DNA from: Leptospira andrefontaineae
Lineage (GTDB): Bacteria > Spirochaetota > Leptospiria > Leptospirales > Leptospiraceae
Reading direction: 5' to 3'
DNA: 58,757 nucleotides
Assembly: GCF_004770105.1 (NCBI RefSeq)
Contig: NZ_RQEY01000028.1
Coordinates: 1-58,757 of the forward strand
The stretch's first letter is position 1; the number at the start of each line of letters is the position of its first letter. Of this stretch, positions 1 to 8,965 are shown in pieces. The notes beneath the pieces are model-generated. The model was not told where the DNA came from. It did no database searches and was given only the letters and a program-made list of their open reading frames with translations. Both the position numbers and the translations under genes were made by a program.

Positions 1-1
1 G

Positions 2-3000
2 GCCTTATTTTCCAATGATCAATTCTCTGGGGATTTTAACGGAGATGGGACTTCTGACTTTTTATTATTCGATCGTTCTTCCGGAGAATGGACTTTAGGG
101 GAAACAATCAACCAAACCATCAATTTTAAGATCTGGTCTAAGGCTCCTCAATTCAAAACAATTACTCGCTGGCTTCAGGGAGATTTCAACGGTGATGGAT
201 CAACCGACATAGGGTTTTTCTCTGAGACAGACGGAAGATTCTGGATCGGCGAAACAACGTCTAACGGATTCCGTTATAAAATTTATAGCGATATGAGCTA
301 TGGTCCAAACCAAGAGAGAGTGATGAAAACTCCTCTACCTTTGGATGAAGTAAAACCGATTAAAGGATTTGGAGTATTCTCCACTTCTTCGGATACTAAA
401 ACTGTTCTTTTAGATTACCAGTATGATGGGAACTCCAACCCAGGAAAAGGAGAGATCGCATATCCAGGATGTTTTACTACAAACGATTGTAGTGCTTCTT
501 CTGAATTACTTTTGTTTGATAGAAAAACAGGAGTATTCGATTTCAAGAAGGGTTCTACCTTTACTGAAGCGGTTCTTACAGGTTTCAATCCGGAGACTAA
601 TGGGATCGTAACCATAAATAATGGAAAAGCAGATCGTTATACTGTAAACACTCGAGATGAAGTTTTATTCTTCGGAGATTTTGGAACAACGAGTAAATTT
701 TTCGTAGTCACCCAAGATACCGGAAACGCTTTTAAAAGAACGGACCTCGCAAATATTGCAGACTCACAAGTTGTTTCTTTTGATATCAACTCAAGCGCAT
801 ATGCGATAGATAACTTTGATTCTACTTCTTCTAAATCTGCCTTGGTCCTGAATGATCAGACAAGCACAAGCTCTCAAAGATTTTTACTCACAGGACCAAG
901 TGGAACAAAATATTTAACAACTTCTGGCGATGTGCTCGATTCATTCTTACAAAACTTATTCCAAGTAGGAAGTGAAACAAATCGTAATAATCGGAACATG
1001 TTCAGTATCTTTTCCGGAGACTTTACTGGTGCTGGAAAAGCGCAGATCCTCTTAGTAGATCGTAGAACCGGAACTCATAAATGGTATTTGGGGACCATAG
1101 GAACTTCTTCCATTACTTTTAAATTATTGTTACCGACTGGGGCAGCTGTGAGCCTTCCTGTTACGACTACTGTTTATGACAGAACGAGCCAAGCTGGGAT
1201 CCAATATGCATTGTATCCGGAAGTAGCTGGGAATTCTATCGTATACGAAGATCCTACGGATACAGCCTCCATCGTATTTTCAAAAATTAGAATTACTGCA
1301 ACTACTATTGCAAGAACCGTATATAATCCTGGCCTTGTAGGATTTTCTAGCCAGTATGATCATAGAGGAAATCCGATTGTAGTCTCCGATGGAGAGAATA
1401 AAATTTACGATCTTTCTCAGAGTAAAATTGTATCTGCTGCTTCTCCTGTGTTTGCTTTATCTATCGACCGTCCTGATCTTATGACCAAGGTGTATCCATT
1501 CCAGTGGATCCAAGGAGATTATAATGGGGATGGACTTACAGATATTGGGATTATCCATCTCAAAGAACCTACCTGGTATTTTGCAATGTCCACTGGTACT
1601 GTTCCGGATGTGATAGAGCAGGTGAAGAACGGGATCGGTGGGACTTATACTTTAGAATATGAAAATTCTACCAAGTTTGATAATAACGGTGGAGATAATA
1701 TCCCGGATCTTTCTATTAACTACAGGGTCTGTACTAAGATTACCTTAGATGACGGGCTCGGGAATACAATCCCGAAGAATTATAGTTACAAAAACGGGGT
1801 GTCTTTTTCCGCATTCATCAACGGCAAAAAAGAAACGGATGCATTCGGATTTACAGAATTCACTTTAACTGATGCGACAGGGTCCCGCACTGTTCATTCT
1901 TATTTTAGCCAACCTTATTCCAATTTTATGCATAACCGTGCACTTGCCGGAGCCGAAAAGGAAAAACATATTATAGGTTCTGATAATAAGGACTATGGAT
2001 CTAATAAGAACACATACGAGATCCAACAGATAGAAACTGTTACAGGAAAAATCAGCTATCTTGCTCGTTTGAATAAAACCCAGAATTTCATCAATGGAAC
2101 TGCAACCACTACTTCCGAAGGTTCCGTTATTTTTAATGGATATAATCTAACCAAAAAGATAGATACAACCACGGATCATTATGCGGATTCCGCTCACCCT
2201 TCTCAGAGTTTTACTACAGTTACTGATTTTGAAACGGATTCTACGAGCAATCAGACGAGACCAAAGAAAACAGTCTCCTTATCCGGTTCTTCTCATGAAA
2301 TCACAAGCAATCTTACTTACGATTCCCAAGGCAATCTGACTCGAAATGCTGTAACCTATACTGGTAGCGGACTTCCTTCTGTTCCTGCAAACATTACAGA
2401 ATATGAATACGATACTTACGGGAATAAAACTGAAGAAAAAAATGTAAGTGCAAATCCAAACCGTGGGACCTCCTACATTTACGACGACCAACTTCATCAA
2501 TTCGTAAAAGAACAAACAAGTTATGGCGGGTCTCTTCAACTTAAAACCAGATATACTACAAATTACGCAAAGGCATTTGGCTCCCAAGATGATTCTACAG
2601 ATCCGAATGGGAACAAGGCATATTTTGTATATGATGATTTTGGAAGATTAGTTGAGTCCAGTGCAGACACTGATTCTGGGACCAAGGTTCTTACAGTGTA
2701 TGAATATGGATCTAGTTTTCCTTTCAGTGCAAAGACCACATTTCCTACAGGTGGTGCAGATCCAAGTTTTGCACTTCGTTCCTACAAAGACGGAATGGGG
2801 AGAATTGTCCATACTGTCAAAACAGGATCCAATGGACAATATATAAGATCTGGAAAGATTACTTATAATGGGAATGGACAATCAGTTCGATCTGGACAAC
2901 CGGATTGGGCGGATGCAGGCGAGATAGACACCTTTGTTCTGCATGCTCAAGAAAGAAACCCAAGCTATATGGAATACGATGCCATCGGAAGAGCGAAAAA

Positions 3001-5770
3001 AACAATCCAACCGATTGCAGCAGGTGAAACACAAGCAACTACTATTACAGTTACTTATAACGATCCTTTCGAAACTTTAGAAACCCATAGTGACGGTACA
3101 AGTAAGAGAACTGTAAAAGATGGTAGAGGCCAAACTTTATATATTGAAGATTTTAGCCCAGATGGAGCGCAGGCAAAAATTGGTTTTTGTTTCGATCTTG
3201 CAGAAAAGATGATCAAAAAATCAGACCTGAATGACGGAGGAGCTTTATCCTGCGATACGAGCGGGATTACAGTAAAAGATACCTCCGGAAAAAACCAAGC
3301 CTATTGGCTATACGATGCTTTCGGAAGACTCAAGAAAAATAGCGATCCGGATTTCGGGGTAAGTTCTTCTTCATACAATGCATTCGGGGATGTTATTCAA
3401 ACAACAGATGCTCGGGGTATTACTACAAGCTTTACCTATGATTCTTTGGGAAGGATGGCTACCAAGGACACTCCGGACGGCACCATTTATTACGATTATG
3501 ACTCAGGAACTGGTTCAGAAAATGCTCTCGGAAAATTGGTCAAGGTAGAAGATTCAGTCCAGGCAAAAACATTCAGCTACGATAAACTTGGTCGTGCGAA
3601 AAAAGAAACCAGGGAGATCAAGAACCTAACTATTGAATTAGCAAATGGTCCTTATATTACCGAATACAAATATGATCTACTAGGTCGTGTAACCTCCATA
3701 GATTACCCGGAACATCCCGTTAACCATACTCGAATGAAGGCTTGCTATAATTACGGAACTGCAGGTTATATCACTGGAATTTCAGTCCAAGTAAATACAA
3801 ACGGTATTATTCCAGGATTTTGCAGCAAAACCATCGTAGAAAATATCACTTACAACGAATTCGGGCAAACAGCTGGATTCGGACTCGGAAATGGAGTCCA
3901 AACAAATTACACTTACGATGTAAAGCAAAGATTAGTTCGAATCAACTCAGTTGGGGATGTAGACGGGACCACGAAAACTCTCCAAGATGCAGTATATGCA
4001 TTCAATAGTAGAAACAATATCACTGGGATCACTAACACTTCTTCTGAATATACAACCGCTTATAATTACAGCTATGACGGCCTAGACAGACTTATCGCCG
4101 CAGACGGGCAATACCAAGAATCTGCGGATAATTACACCAAAACGTTCCGCCAAAGTTTTGCATACGCGAAGAATGGAAACCTTCTCGCAAAACGTAATCA
4201 TAATTTTAACGATAACACTCTCATAGATGAATGGAATTACCAATATTCTAACCACCAAGTCACTCATATAGATTCTACCCAAAGTGGTAATAACCGTTTG
4301 GTCATGAACTACGATTCCGCAGGGAATATGACCTACCAGAGAGACAATTTCAAAGACCTTACAAAAACAATTACTGTTGATTCTCAAAATAGAATTACCA
4401 AGGTCCAAGATGCCCTTAGCACGACTATCGGTAGCTACTGGTATGACGAAGGTGGATTCAGGGTTCGTAAGAAAGCTTTTCTTCCAAGTGGAGCTTCTTT
4501 CAAAAACCAGGAGATCCTATATCCAAGCAAGTTTTATGGACTCGAATATTCTGAAGAAACGAATATTCTAAGTTCTATTAATAACGTTTATCTGAATGGA
4601 GTGCGGATCGCCGCTTTGAATGAAGATGGAGTCGCTGCTTATTTTTTAACAGACCAAGTAGATTCGGTTTCTCACATTTTAGATGAAGCCGGTCACACTC
4701 TGAGTCACGTACAGTATGAGCCCTACGGGGAAACTCTTGTTCAACGGGGAACGCTGGATTTTGCTCCAAAGTATAACTCCCAGGAATTAGACAGAGAGAC
4801 TAATTTTTATTTTTATAATGCAAGGTATTACGACCCCCAGATTGCAAGATTTGCAAGTGCAGATACAAAGATCGATGGAGAACGCAATACTCAGGGATGG
4901 AACCGTTTTTCATACGTAGCAGGAAATCCAATTAATTACAAAGATCCCACTGGACATTGGAGTTGGAAAGGTGCCTGGGGTTCATTTAAAAGTGCAGCAC
5001 AATCATTTGCTAGTAAAATATTTGGATCGAAAAGCACTTCTAAAACAACTTCGTTTGGAAAAGTCGGTGGAAATAAAAATCTCGGTGCAACAAAATCTAG
5101 TGGAGGAAGGAAAGGTTTTTGGAATTTGCGACGGAATGTCTTTTACGGAAAGTCTGGACTATCTACTATTCATGTTAATGGTAGTAAACTTAAAAGTGCT
5201 CCTAGTTTTGAGACACCTTTTTCATTACCTAATACTACTCCAAATATAGATCATGTATATAAACAACCGGAGGTAATGGGCCTTGAAGGCTATAAACTAA
5301 TGGATTTAATGTATAAAGTAAAAGTAAAACCGACACCACCGCCACTTGAACCTACTATTTATTTTCAAGGATCTGGTGCATATTCCCCTCTTGGTTTTGG
5401 CGGTAACGTTTCTGGAGTCTTAGCATGTCAATTCGTATGGCCTGTGAAATGTTCGGTCGGCTTATCTGCTGGTGCTGCATTTGGTGTTGATGAAGGAGGT
5501 TCAGGATCTATCGGTTTTGGTGTTACAAGGGATCCAAACGATGTAATAGAAGCTATTGACATAACCGTAATGTATGGAGTTGGTCCTCAAGTTAAAATCA
5601 ATCCTAATGGTAGTTTCCTATTGGGCGTTGCTGTTGGAGCGAGAGAAGGCGTTGGAATAACTGCAACTCCTTTTTCATTCACGGGAACTGTTCAAACCTA
5701 CGGAAAATGGGAAGCGAAAGCTGCGTATCCGAATGGAAATTCAGACTCGAAAAATCTGTTCGATAAATGA
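2..5770 (+). CDS. RHS-repeat / VCBS-repeat giant protein, 5' partial
   Basis: The frame is open from the left edge, so the gene begins outside the window; about 1,922 residues are visible. The N-terminal part carries FG-GAP/VCBS-like units with Asp-rich loops such as 'GDFNGDGTSDFLLFD' and 'GDYNGDGLTDIGIIH'. A TcdB/SpvB-like stretch follows near 'NGIGGTYTLEYENS'. Next come many YD-type RHS repeats ('YDSLGRM', 'YDKLGRAKKETR', 'YDLLGRV') and the RHS core with 'YNARYYDPQIARFASAD', ending at 'DPTGH' (visible residues about 1648-1652). The last 270 residues are unlike the core: a low-complexity Ser/Lys/Gly linker, then a glycine-rich, strand-like domain. RHS proteins of this plan are usually secreted or surface cages carrying a variable C-terminal effector. 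Family call is firm; effector activity of the tail is inference. Confidence 0.93.
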   Translation, partial: ALFSNDQFSGDFNGDGTSDFLLFDRSSGEWTLGETINQTINFKIWSKAPQFKTITRWLQGDFNGDGSTDIGFFSETDGRFWIGETTSNGFRYKIYSDMSYGPNQERVMKTPLPLDEVKPIKGFGVFSTSSDTKTVLLDYQYDGNSNPGKGEIAYPGCFTTNDCSASSELLLFDRKTGVFDFKKGSTFTEAVLTGFNPETNGIVTINNGKADRYTVNTRDEVLFFGDFGTTSKFFVVTQDTGNAFKRTDLANIADSQVVSFDINSSAYAIDNFDSTSSKSALVLNDQTSTSSQRFLLTGPSGTKYLTTSGDVLDSFLQNLFQVGSETNRNNRNMFSIFSGDFTGAGKAQILLVDRRTGTHKWYLGTIGTSSITFKLLLPTGAAVSLPVTTTVYDRTSQAGIQYALYPEVAGNSIVYEDPTDTASIVFSKIRITATTIARTVYNPGLVGFSSQYDHRGNPIVVSDGENKIYDLSQSKIVSAASPVFALSIDRPDLMTKVYPFQWIQGDYNGDGLTDIGIIHLKEPTWYFAMSTGTVPDVIEQVKNGIGGTYTLEYENSTKFDNNGGDNIPDLSINYRVCTKITLDDGLGNTIPKNYSYKNGVSFSAFINGKKETDAFGFTEFTLTDATGSRTVHSYFSQPYSNFMHNRALAGAEKEKHIIGSDNKDYGSNKNTYEIQQIETVTGKISYLARLNKTQNFINGTATTTSEGSVIFNGYNLTKKIDTTTDHYADSAHPSQSFTTVTDFETDSTSNQTRPKKTVSLSGSSHEITSNLTYDSQGNLTRNAVTYTGSGLPSVPANITEYEYDTYGNKTEEKNVSANPNRGTSYIYDDQLHQFVKEQTSYGGSLQLKTRYTTNYAKAFGSQDDSTDPNGNKAYFVYDDFGRLVESSADTDSGTKVLTVYEYGSSFPFSAKTTFPTGGADPSFALRSYKDGMGRIVHTVKTGSNGQYIRSGKITYNGNGQSVRSGQPDWADAGEIDTFVLHAQERNPSYMEYDAIGRAKKTIQPIAAGETQATTITVTYNDPFETLETHSDGTSKRTVKDGRGQTLYIEDFSPDGAQAKIGFCFDLAEKMIKKSDLNDGGALSCDTSGITVKDTSGKNQAYWLYDAFGRLKKNSDPDFGVSSSSYNAFGDVIQTTDARGITTSFTYDSLGRMATKDTPDGTIYYDYDSGTGSENALGKLVKVEDSVQAKTFSYDKLGRAKKETREIKNLTIELANGPYITEYKYDLLGRVTSIDYPEHPVNHTRMKACYNYGTAGYITGISVQVNTNGIIPGFCSKTIVENITYNEFGQTAGFGLGNGVQTNYTYDVKQRLVRINSVGDVDGTTKTLQDAVYAFNSRNNITGITNTSSEYTTAYNYSYDGLDRLIAADGQYQESADNYTKTFRQSFAYAKNGNLLAKRNHNFNDNTLIDEWNYQYSNHQVTHIDSTQSGNNRLVMNYDSAGNMTYQRDNFKDLTKTITVDSQNRITKVQDALSTTIGSYWYDEGGFRVRKKAFLPSGASFKNQEILYPSKFYGLEYSEETNILSSINNVYLNGVRIAALNEDGVAAYFLTDQVDSVSHILDEAGHTLSHVQYEPYGETLVQRGTLDFAPKYNSQELDRETNFYFYNARYYDPQIARFASADTKIDGERNTQGWNRFSYVAGNPINYKDPTGHWSWKGAWGSFKSAAQSFASKIFGSKSTSKTTSFGKVGGNKNLGATKSSGGRKGFWNLRRNVFYGKSGLSTIHVNGSKLKSAPSFETPFSLPNTTPNIDHVYKQPEVMGLEGYKLMDLMYKVKVKPTPPPLEPTIYFQGSGAYSPLGFGGNVSGVLACQFVWPVKCSVGLSAGAAFGVDEGGSGSIGFGVTRDPNDVIEAIDITVMYGVGPQVKINPNGSFLLGVAVGAREGVGITATPFSFTGTVQTYGKWEAKAAYPNGNSDSKNLFDK

Positions 5771-5819
5771 ATGAGGGGATATTTCTTGACTATTACTGTT
5801 CAGGAAATTGGATATTAGT

Positions 5820-6128
5820 ATGGTAGCGTTTCATCTTGTATTTTGGCTTGGTGTGATTATTATTTTTGCTCAATACATTCTTAAAATTATAGACATAAGA
5901 AAAAAATATTACGAATTTAAAATATACTCGGGGTTTACCAAGGAGAACAGCCACATGGTATATCTTCCAATTTCTGAGTATATTTTATTTTTGAAGTATT
6001 TAAAGAAAAATAAAATGGAAATTCCCAGGTGGCTTAGATGGTTTTTTTTCTATTGGATAGGAGGCATCTTACTCTTAATGGCCTATGCCGTTTTAATGGG
6101 TCTAATATATCGATTAATGGTAAACTGA
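5820..6128 (+). CDS. Small two-TM membrane protein, possible immunity partner of the RHS tail
   Basis: I do not recognise a family. The ATG at 5820 gives 102 residues and is preferred to a TTG at 5808, because the purine-rich 'aggaaa' at 5802-5807 sits upstream of it. It has a hydrophobic segment at the N-terminus ('FHLVFWLGVIIIFAQYIL'), a basic middle region, and a second hydrophobic segment near the C-terminus ('WFFFYWIGGILLLMAYAV'). It starts 49 bases after the RHS stop on the same strand and is A+T-rich like the end of the RHS gene. A small membrane protein directly behind an RHS C-terminal tail is the usual position of an immunity protein in polymorphic toxin loci, but that role is only inferred. 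Confidence 0.6.
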   Translation: MVAFHLVFWLGVIIIFAQYILKIIDIRKKYYEFKIYSGFTKENSHMVYLPISEYILFLKYLKKNKMEIPRWLRWFFFYWIGGILLLMAYAVLMGLIYRLMVN

Positions 6129-6306
6129 TTTTTACTTAAACCCTCCTCAACGTAATAATAACAAAAATCTATTTAAAGAAGAGTAAATTAGATCAGCCTC
6201 ATATTGGCATAGCCTTTCAACTATTTAATTCAATTAATGTCTTTGCATCAAATAATCAAAGCAGCTGTTATACCTATAATATTTCCTTTTTTTGGTTCTG
6301 CGGATT

Positions 6307-6339
6307 CCCCTGGGCCAAGACCTTGGCTTGGCCCAGGGG
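6307..6339. terminator. 13-bp perfect GC-rich hairpin, possible terminator
   Basis: Arms cccctgggccaag (6307-6319) and cttggcccagggg (6327-6339) are exact reverse complements around a 7-base loop. There is no clear T-tract on either side. It could end the RHS/small-protein transcript or be a structured RNA element. Confidence 0.45.
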
Positions 6340-6423
6340 AAACTTCTCCCTACCCTTTCTCTCCATTACAAATCGAAGTCAAACCTGCTCCCTTGCGAAT
6401 CACCGCCTCTTCCCCCCTCCCCA

Positions 6424-6463
6424 AACTAACCAACCCGTAACTACTTCGTAATAAATATGTAAC
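6424..6463 (+). promoter_or_regulatory. Pho-box-like array upstream of exbB
   Basis: Three half-sites CCGTAAC (6435-6441), TCGTAAT (6446-6452) and ATGTAAC (6457-6463) are spaced exactly 11 bases apart, in the 7-4-7-4-7 layout of PhoB boxes; AACTAAC at 6424-6430 is a possible degenerate fourth. TAAAAA at 6474-6479 could be the -10, about 10 bases after the array. This would put the start of transcription near 6487, which favours the exbB ATG at 6514. Binding by a PhoB homologue is inferred. Confidence 0.55.
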
Positions 6464-6513
6464 TCAAATCACGTAAAAATGTCTCATTACTTCTTATGGA
6501 GCTTTCGAAAGCT

Positions 6514-7326
6514 ATGCATAATCGATATACTAATCTCTCTCTACGCCAATGGATCGCCATTGCACTTGTAGGAGGATTCGTTCTAACTGCAACTTTACCT
6601 ACTTTTTCTCAAGATGCTGCGCCTACAGACGCAAATAAAACCGAACAAACAACTGCACCTGCAGAACAACCTGCACCGGCTCCTGCTGAAAAAAGCGGAA
6701 CTTGGGGATTTGTAGACCTGTTCAACAAGGGCGGATGGACAATGTATCCATTGGCTCTTTCTTCTATTATTGCTCTTGCGATCATTTTCGAAAGAATTTA
6801 CTTTCTTACTACTTCCAAACTTCTTCCTAAAGGTTTTAATATCGATTTAGGGGAGAAGGTTGATGAGAAAGGTTTTGATGGAGCTAAAGAATTCATCGAT
6901 GCAAACCCTTCTTATAAAATTTCCGATATTTTGAAAAACGGTATCGATGTATCTGCGGGTAATGCTGAAATTTTCGCAAAAGGTATCGAAAGAGAAGCTG
7001 CCGAAGTGATCGTAGTTCTTGAAAGAGGACTTGTGATCTTAGCTGCTGTTTCGACTATCGCTCCTTTGATCGGGTTCTTAGGAACAGTTTCCGGTATGAT
7101 CAACGCATTCGATGCGATCGCAAATGCAGACCAAGTTAACGCGAAAGTAGTAGCGGGCGGTATTAAAGAAGCTCTTATCACTACTGCAGCCGGTTTGATC
7201 ATCGCTATTCCTGCAATGACTTTCCACCAATACCTGACTTCCAGAATCGACGGATTCACTTCCGAAGTGGAAGAAGCTGCAAACAGAATTTACAAAGAAT
7301 TCCTGAAACGTAACGCAAGAGCTTAA
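6514..7326 (+). CDS. exbB: ExbB / MotA-TolQ family proton-channel protein
   Basis: This inner-membrane subunit uses the proton gradient, with ExbD, to energise TonB. The 270-residue protein has an N-terminal hydrophobic segment ending near 'LPTFSQ', then an Ala/Pro/Gln-rich stretch. A TM segment follows around '[16 protein letters not shown]', then a cytoplasmic loop and two C-terminal TM segments with the family signature ('[15 protein letters not shown]' and '[17 protein letters not shown]'). I chose ATG 6514 over ATG 6496 because the putative promoter leaves almost no leader for the earlier codon and the MHNRYTN start leads straight into the signal-like segment. It heads exbB-exbD-exbD-tonB and lies just behind the Pho-box-like array. 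Confidence 0.92.
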   Translation: MHNRYTNLSLRQWIAIALVGGFVLTATLPTFSQDAAPTDANKTEQTTAPAEQPAPAPAEKSGTWGFVDLFNKGGWTMYPLALSSIIALAIIFERIYFLTTSKLLPKGFNIDLGEKVDEKGFDGAKEFIDANPSYKISDILKNGIDVSAGNAEIFAKGIEREAAEVIVVLERGLVILAAVSTIAPLIGFLGTVSGMINAFDAIANADQVNAKVVAGGIKEALITTAAGLIIAIPAMTFHQYLTSRIDGFTSEVEEAANRIYKEFLKRNARA

Positions 7327-7359
7327 TCTTAGTTCTTTCATTTATTAGGAATTCGGAAT

Positions 7360-7779
7360 ATGATTCAGCTTAAGAAAAAAAGAGGTTTGGAAGAAATTTC
7401 GGCCTCTTCTATGTCGGATATCGCGTTTCTTCTTCTCGTATTTTTTATGGTGACAGCGGTGTTTTTCGTGAAGGAGGGTTTGAATATCCAACTTCCCCGA
7501 AAAAACTCCAACCCCACCCTAGTTTTAAGAGAGAATATTTACGAGATATTGGTGGCAGGCGAAACGATCAAGATGAGGAACAAAGTCCTCGGCACTCGTG
7601 ATTACAAGGATCTTGCGGAATTCAGAAAAGATCTGAACGATCTAGAAATCCCGAATCTCGATGAAAAAGTTGCTCTGATCAAAACGACCGGCGAAACGAA
7701 GTACGGAAATATGCTGGATGCTCTTTCTGCAGTGCAGTTAAGAGGATTCAAACAAGTCTCCGTAAAAAGATTAAAATAA
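7360..7779 (+). CDS. exbD: ExbD/TolR family biopolymer transport protein (first copy)
   Basis: 139 residues with a short cytoplasmic N-terminus and a single TM segment containing the conserved proton-carrying aspartate in '[18 protein letters not shown]' (about residues 17-35). The rest is a periplasmic domain of the ExbD/TolR fold. It lies 33 bases after exbB and 3 bases before the second exbD. Two ExbD proteins in one TonB operon suggest a mixed or alternative ExbB-ExbD channel. The start is well placed and the length is typical of the family. Confidence 0.93.
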   Translation: MIQLKKKRGLEEISASSMSDIAFLLLVFFMVTAVFFVKEGLNIQLPRKNSNPTLVLRENIYEILVAGETIKMRNKVLGTRDYKDLAEFRKDLNDLEIPNLDEKVALIKTTGETKYGNMLDALSAVQLRGFKQVSVKRLK

Positions 7780-7782
7780 GAT

Positions 7783-8202
7783 ATGGCACTTAAAAAGAAA
7801 AAAGCTCCACCTTCTATTCCGGTCAGCTCAATGGCCGATATCGCCTTTCTTCTTTTGGTATTCTTTATGGTGACTTCGGTCCTTGATACGGATCCGGATC
7901 TTCCCATCGCTCTTCCGGATGTTCCCGGCGGAGAGCAGCTTAATAAGAAAATCGCGAATTTATATTTAAGCGCCGATAACGAGAAGTCCATTTACTTCAA
8001 CCAAGTAAAGATGCCTTTGAATGAAGCGATCAATAATGTTCGTGCCAAACTTGCAACCACTCCTGATCTGAAAGTATTGATCCATGCTGATAAAGAACTG
8101 AGTTATGCTGACCTGGACAATGTGTTCGAACTCTTAAAAGAAGCCGGTGCGTTAAAAGTTTCTCTGGTAACTAAAACTACCCAAGGAGGAGGCCTGAAAT
8201 GA
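7783..8202 (+). CDS. exbD: ExbD/TolR family biopolymer transport protein (second copy)
   Basis: 139 residues, same length and plan as the preceding gene, and clearly a paralogue. Its TM segment has the key Asp in '[18 protein letters not shown]', followed by a periplasmic domain that differs in sequence ('[17 protein letters not shown]'). The stop overlaps the tonB start by four bases (ATGA), so translation of the two is probably coupled. Probably both ExbD proteins work with the single ExbB. A functional difference between the copies cannot be read from sequence. Confidence 0.93.
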   Translation: MALKKKKAPPSIPVSSMADIAFLLLVFFMVTSVLDTDPDLPIALPDVPGGEQLNKKIANLYLSADNEKSIYFNQVKMPLNEAINNVRAKLATTPDLKVLIHADKELSYADLDNVFELLKEAGALKVSLVTKTTQGGGLK

Positions 8203-8792
8203 ACCAAGTAGTTTCCTCTCCTTCTTCTTCTAAAAAACGTTCGGGGCTTCGCAGGTTTGTTGATCGTTACAGAATGGAAACCTTCTTAGGTTCTTCTGCC
8301 GTTCTTCAGATCGCAGCACTTCTTTTCTGGTACACTCCTCCAAACACTTACGATCATCTGGACAAGTTGATCGATGAGGTCGCTTTCGTGGAGAATCTTG
8401 TGATCCAGGATCCAAACGTAGGAGAAGCTCCCGACGACGGAGAATTCGAGGTTACTGATACTCTTAAGAAAAAGGAGGACTCCAGGATCGCAGGTGCTCA
8501 GGATGCAATCGTTTCCGGTGCTACTGCTCCAGTGGATCTTTCTCCAAACCTTCAACCTGAATATACAAAAGACGCTCAGTCTGCAGGTGTGGGAGGAACT
8601 CTTACCTTAGAAGTAATCATCGCTGACTCCGGAGAAGTTTTAAGAGTACGTAATATTGGTAAAACTTTAGGATACGGATTAGAAGAATCTGCAATCCAGG
8701 CATTTTACAAAAAACGTTACTCACCTTCTATGCTAGAAGGAAAAGCGATCACCGTAAAAGTTTACGTTCCAGTTCGTTTCTCTCTCTATTGA
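8199..8792 (+). CDS. tonB: TonB family energy transducer
   Basis: 197 residues. A basic N-terminus is followed by one TM segment ('[17 protein letters not shown]', about residues 29-45), a periplasmic linker, and a C-terminal TonB domain with '[18 protein letters not shown]' and '[18 protein letters not shown]', ending 'YVPVRFSLY'. TonB carries energy from ExbB/ExbD to outer-membrane TonB-dependent receptors. The linker lacks the long Pro-Glu/Pro-Lys runs of enterobacterial TonB and is short and acidic instead. A strong site 'ggaggagg' precedes the ATG. No TonB-dependent receptor lies in the window, so the partner is elsewhere. Confidence 0.9.
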   Translation: MNQVVSSPSSSKKRSGLRRFVDRYRMETFLGSSAVLQIAALLFWYTPPNTYDHLDKLIDEVAFVENLVIQDPNVGEAPDDGEFEVTDTLKKKEDSRIAGAQDAIVSGATAPVDLSPNLQPEYTKDAQSAGVGGTLTLEVIIADSGEVLRVRNIGKTLGYGLEESAIQAFYKKRYSPSMLEGKAITVKVYVPVRFSLY

Positions 8793-8796
8793 TATA

Positions 8797-8826
8797 ATCT
8801 TCTTCTTTCATATGGAAGAAGAAGAT
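8797..8826. terminator. 30-bp near-perfect palindrome after tonB
   Basis: atcttcttctttcat (8797-8811) pairs with the following tatggaagaagaagat half with one T/G wobble pair. It starts five bases after the tonB stop. No T-tract follows, so it could be a weak terminator, an mRNA-end hairpin, or a protein-binding palindrome. Confidence 0.45.
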
Positions 8827-8882
8827 GTTCTACTCTCCCACCTAACACCCGCCTATTAGATATCTTTTATATATTTATCCCA

Positions 8883-8894
8883 GAACGATCGTTC
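8883..8894. promoter_or_regulatory. 12-bp perfect palindrome upstream of MFS gene
   Basis: gaacgatcgttc reads identically on both strands and lies about 70 bases before the MFS start. A second short palindrome, ccggccgg, is at 8926-8933. These are the size of TetR/MarR-type operators, but no regulator gene adjoins, so the role is unknown. Confidence 0.35.
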
Positions 8895-8965
8895 GAATTA
8901 TAATTTTATGATTTGCTTTTTATTCCCGGCCGGAAGTAATTACGGCCCTTGGGAGATACTAAGTG

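Larger units (their letters stand above)
6129..6513. other. Intergenic region before exbB
   Basis: No convincing gene. It holds a 13-bp perfect hairpin (6307-6339) and, at its right end, the phased GTAAC/GTAAT array described separately. A 67-codon open frame at 6237-6440 is proline-rich, spans the hairpin and lacks a ribosome site, so I do not call it. Confidence 0.6.

Noticed and set aside
2279..2587. Long antisense frames inside the RHS gene and other large genes
   Set aside because: They mirror well-supported coding regions and show no domain, signal peptide or ribosome site of their own.
6237..6440. 67-codon open frame upstream of exbB
   Set aside because: Proline-rich, runs through a perfect hairpin, no ribosome site and no recognisable feature; judged a chance frame.
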